Shown here piece after piece: positions 61,573-64,000 of a DNA stretch of 64,000 nt. Made by a program: the position numbers and the translations under genes. Within the stretch, counting starts at the first letter, position 1; every line of letters starts with the position of its first letter. The notes below the pieces were generated by a model. That model was not told the origin of the DNA, made no database searches, and saw only the letters and a list, made by a program, of their open reading frames with translations. Source of the DNA: Kordia aestuariivivens (GTDB taxonomy: Bacteria > Bacteroidota > Bacteroidia > Flavobacteriales > Flavobacteriaceae); assembly GCF_014397005.1 (NCBI RefSeq), contig NZ_JACGWS010000001.1, positions 310,001 through 374,000 on the forward strand, in the 5' to 3' direction.

Positions 61573-62774
61573 CGCATATACTTTTTAAATACAGTATCAA
61601 ACGATTTTAGCGTGCGATCCACATCTTCTTTGGTGTGTAAACTCGTTGGCGTTAAACGAAAAATAACAACGCCTTTTGGAACAACTGGATGAATAATTAC
61701 AGAGCAATACACTCCATGATTGTGCACTAATTCTTTCTGAAGACTAAATACGTCGTCTAGTTTTATATTGAAATAAACAGGCGTGATATAACTGTTAACA
61801 CTACTAGAAAGAAGTTTTCGCTTTTTTAAACCATCTTGAAGCAAAGCTGTTATTTCAAATAATTTTTTTCTATTGTCATGTGCTTTTATAACAATTTTCA
61901 AGCGTTCGTTTAAACCATACACGATTGGCATTGGCAATGATTTTGAAAATAGTTGCGAACGTAAATTGTATTTAAAATAATTTATAACTTCTTTTTTACC
62001 AGCGATAATTGCTCCAAAAGAAGCCATAGATTTCGTGAACGTGGTAAAATATAAATCAACTTTATTTTCTAGTCCGTGTGCGCAAACAGTTCCGTTACCT
62101 TGTCCCATATCGCCAAATCCGTGTGCATCATCGACCAAAAGTCTGAAATCATACTTCGCCTTTAAATCACAAATCTCTTTGAGTTTCCCTTGTGCACCAG
62201 ACATACTAAAAACACCTTCGGTAATCACCAGAATGCCTCCTTTTGTTTTTTGTGTAATTTCTTCGGCAGCTTTTAATTGCTGTTCTAGGTTTTGAATATT
62301 ATTATGCTTGAAAATTAATTTTTTACCTCGATGCAATCGGATGCCATCAATGATACATGCGTGACACTGCTCATCAGAAATCACCACATCATTTGGTGAC
62401 AATAATGCGTCTACAACAGACAACATGCCTTGATACCCAAAATTAAGCAGCAATGCTTTTTCCATCTGTATAAAATCAGCAATATTGTTTTCAAATTCAT
62501 CATGCAAAAAAGTATCGCCAGTCATCATTCTTGATCCCATTGGGTAGGTCATTCCCCATTTTTTCTGAGCATGCGCATCTATTTCATCAATCTCTTTTGA
62601 GCTTGCTAATCCTAAATAATTATTATAACTCCAACAAACTAGTTTCTTATCCTTAAAGAAAATATGATTAGAAATTTCTCCTTCGAATTTGGGAAATGCA
62701 AAATTGCCTTCAATGATGTTTTGAAGTTCTCCTATGGGTCCATTATTCTGTTGTATTCTTTCAAAAATATCCAT
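61569..62774 (-). CDS. Alpha-oxoamine synthase, serine palmitoyltransferase-like
   Basis: This 401-aa PLP enzyme of fold type I would condense an amino acid with an acyl-CoA, releasing CO2. Motifs: SYNNYLGLA, YPMGSRMMTGDTFLHDEFE, EQCHACIIDGIRLHRGKK with the cofactor-stacking His, LLVDDAHGFGDMG (PLP Asp and His) and FTTFTKSMASFGAIIAG with the PLP Lys. It resembles bacterial serine palmitoyltransferases of Bacteroidota (KEICDLKAKYDFRLLVDDAH, YFKYNLRSQLFSKSLPM) more than BioF or Kbl, from memory. The product could be a sphingoid, sulfonolipid or related long-chain amine base. It is the first gene of an overlapping operon with the desaturase and acyltransferase. Confidence 0.88.
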   Translation of the reverse strand: MDIFERIQQNNGPIGELQNIIEGNFAFPKFEGEISNHIFFKDKKLVCWSYNNYLGLASSKEIDEIDAHAQKKWGMTYPMGSRMMTGDTFLHDEFENNIADFIQMEKALLLNFGYQGMLSVVDALLSPNDVVISDEQCHACIIDGIRLHRGKKLIFKHNNIQNLEQQLKAAEEITQKTKGGILVITEGVFSMSGAQGKLKEICDLKAKYDFRLLVDDAHGFGDMGQGNGTVCAHGLENKVDLYFTTFTKSMASFGAIIAGKKEVINYFKYNLRSQLFSKSLPMPIVYGLNERLKIVIKAHDNRKKLFEITALLQDGLKKRKLLSSSVNSYITPVYFNIKLDDVFSLQKELVHNHGVYCSVIIHPVVPKGVVIFRLTPTSLHTKEDVDRTLKSFDTVFKKYMR

Positions 62775-62778
62775 TCCA

Positions 62779-62805
62779 CTATTATTTAAAAAAAATTAAT
62801 AATAG
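62779..62805. promoter_or_regulatory. Inverted repeat just upstream of the lipid operon
   Basis: CTATTATT (62779-62786) and AATAATAG (62798-62805) are perfect inverted copies, beginning five bases upstream of the first start codon. They could form a leader hairpin or a repressor site. Nothing decides between these. Confidence 0.35.
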
Positions 62806-62942
62806 TATAAATGTATACGGACATGCTGTAGGCAATGTCTAGAATAATCACTCAATTAAAAAATAGGACAAATTAAAAACCTGCAATTGTTTAATTTTGA
62901 TGCTATCTTTAAACAGGATTAAGAATTATTTTTTATAAGAAA

Positions 62943-62972
62943 AAAGCGCAACAAATTTTGTGACGCTTTATA
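62943..62972 (-). terminator. Terminator of the GH25 lipoprotein gene
   Basis: AAAGCG-CA-ACAAA pairs with TTTGT-GA-CGCTTT. On the minus strand the stem is followed by a T run, about 50 bases after the GH25 stop. Confidence 0.65.
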
Positions 62973-63022
62973 GTTTTTGATGACGTTTGGTCAATGTTTA
63001 TCGTAGTTTTTTCTATGCTTAC

Positions 63023-63799
63023 TTACCGATGACTATTTTTTATAAATCCTTTAAGATCTTGTAAACTACCGTTAAAAACATCAAAGTCATCTGTTGTGCC
63101 ATCAGTTTTATAATGATCTGATTTTTGCCACATTTTCCATCCTTTTTCTTTCCAAGTATCTGGTAAATCGGGCGTTTCTTTTCCATCATAATTCGCTATC
63201 CATAATGGATATTTTGCAAAAGAAGCATCATTCAAGTATTTGTTTCCTACAGGAATGTCTGTATATATAATAGGTGTACGTTTTAACTTTTTTTCAATCT
63301 CATTGATGAAAATCTTTAAATTTGATTGGACGTCAGGTACTGATTGAGAAGCGTCAATACCAGCTTCCTCAAAATCAATTATAGGCGGAAGATCTGTTGG
63401 GTCAATAGTAGCGATAGCATTCAAAAAATTTGCAGCTTGAGATATGGGATCATCTTCACTTCTGTAAAAATGATATGCACCTCTTACGAATGATTTTTCT
63501 TTGATTGTTTTCCAATTATATGAAAATTTTGGATCGGTATACGTCACACCTTCTGTTGCTTTACAAATGATAAAGTCTAAACTATCTTTTTGTTTCGAAA
63601 GCGTATTCATCTCATTGCCCTGAAACATAGAAATATCAATCCCGTATACAAATGATGGCATTTTCTTTTTCTCTACTTTAGTTGGAACCGCTTCATTTTC
63701 AACAGCCTCTGCTTCTTTTTGTACTTCTTCTTTTTTTGTTTTCTCGCAACCAAGAAGACATAAGACTAAAACAATATACAGCACTACGTGGTTTTTCAT
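63023..63799 (-). CDS. GH25-family lysozyme-like lipoprotein
   Basis: The 258-aa product has a lipoprotein signal (VLCLLGC, Cys18), a Glu/Lys-rich linker to about residue 45 and a glycoside hydrolase 25 domain. Motifs of the family active site are visible: YGIDISMFQG (conserved Asp), DFIICKATEGVTYTDPKF, RGAYHFYRSEDDP and LPPIIDFEEAG with the catalytic acid pair (Asp-x-Glu). The fold ends in KMWQKSDHYKTDGTTDDFDV, where W and D shape the cleft. It would cleave the MurNAc-GlcNAc bond of peptidoglycan from the periplasmic side, in wall remodelling or as a cell-surface weapon. It is single and on the minus strand. Confidence 0.92.
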   Translation of the reverse strand: MKNHVVLYIVLVLCLLGCEKTKKEEVQKEAEAVENEAVPTKVEKKKMPSFVYGIDISMFQGNEMNTLSKQKDSLDFIICKATEGVTYTDPKFSYNWKTIKEKSFVRGAYHFYRSEDDPISQAANFLNAIATIDPTDLPPIIDFEEAGIDASQSVPDVQSNLKIFINEIEKKLKRTPIIYTDIPVGNKYLNDASFAKYPLWIANYDGKETPDLPDTWKEKGWKMWQKSDHYKTDGTTDDFDVFNGSLQDLKGFIKNSHR

Positions 63800-63907
63800 A
63801 ATTTAGTTTGTTAGTGATCTAAGCTAGACGTTTCTTACTTAAAAACAAAATATTCACAAATCTATTCCTTGAAATAATATATTGATTCAACGGTATTTTA
63901 TTTCATC

Positions 63908-63931
63908 ACCTTTGATTTATAAACCAAAGGT
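63908..63931. promoter_or_regulatory. 24-base palindrome at the window end
   Basis: ACCTTTG (63908-63914) and CAAAGGT (63925-63931) are perfect inverted copies around ATTTATAAAC, whose centre is also nearly symmetric. It could be an operator or a terminator of a gene beyond the window. Confidence 0.35.
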
Positions 63932-64000
63932 TATGTTCCTTGTATGTATGGCTATTGCAGGTTACTTTCATACTATTATTAACTTTAAAATTTTAGATAT

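Overview
The window is a low-GC (by eye about one third G+C), gene-dense chromosomal segment of a member of the Bacteroidota, almost certainly family Flavobacteriaceae. The evidence is the gliding genes gldB and gldC, several proteins with type IX secretion (T9SS) C-terminal sorting domains, promoters of the TAnnTTTG type instead of E. coli-type -10 boxes, a flavobacterial division/cell-wall cluster with a long-tailed FtsZ and an enlarged MraY, and a clade II (Sec-type, lipoprotein) nitrous oxide reductase. A marine genus such as Kordia would fit, but I cannot prove the genus.

Layout. 1-21.3 kb holds mixed housekeeping genes (aroA, queA, rlmN, polyprenyl synthase, dnaG, nadE, gldBC, engB). 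Interspersed are secreted proteins (a tandem-duplicated 348-aa protein, an aryl-sulfotransferase-like lipoprotein, a T9SS substrate) and an ECF sigma factor / membrane protein / beta-barrel trio. 21.5-37.4 kb is the complete dcw cluster: mraZ-rsmH-ftsL-ftsI-murE-mraY-murD-ftsW-murG-murC-ftsQ-ftsA-ftsZ. It is preceded by a phased MraZ operator and followed by a terminator, yqeY and tRNA-Arg.

38.0-42.8 kb is an accessory island directly behind tRNA-Arg. It carries a DUF6155-like gene, a RelE/ParE-type toxin-antitoxin pair and a 997-aa protein fusing an archaeo-eukaryotic-type primase domain to an SF2 helicase (TOTE-conflict-system-like). A copy of the tRNA 3' end plus its terminator hairpin recurs at the far side, as expected for a tRNA-targeted insertion. 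No integrase remains. This is the best candidate for an under-described defence system.

43.6-51.1 kb is a nitrous oxide respiration cluster: an Rrf2 regulator facing cytochrome c - fasciclin - nosZ - membrane protein - nosL - nosD - nosF - nosY. 51.3-59.8 kb is a surface-protein region with two large FG-GAP repeat proteins, an orphan T9SS domain fragment and a beta-helix protein. 59.9-62.8 kb is a three-gene overlapping operon (serine-palmitoyltransferase-like enzyme, fatty acid desaturase, GNAT-like protein) probably making or modifying a lipid. A GH25 lysozyme-like lipoprotein closes the window. Other structure includes inverted-repeat elements of about 250-300 bp with matching ends (two copies) and small palindromic repeats between dcw genes. 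Two proteins lack key residues of their family: a response regulator with Glu for the phospho-acceptor Asp, and a DnaG without zinc ligands.
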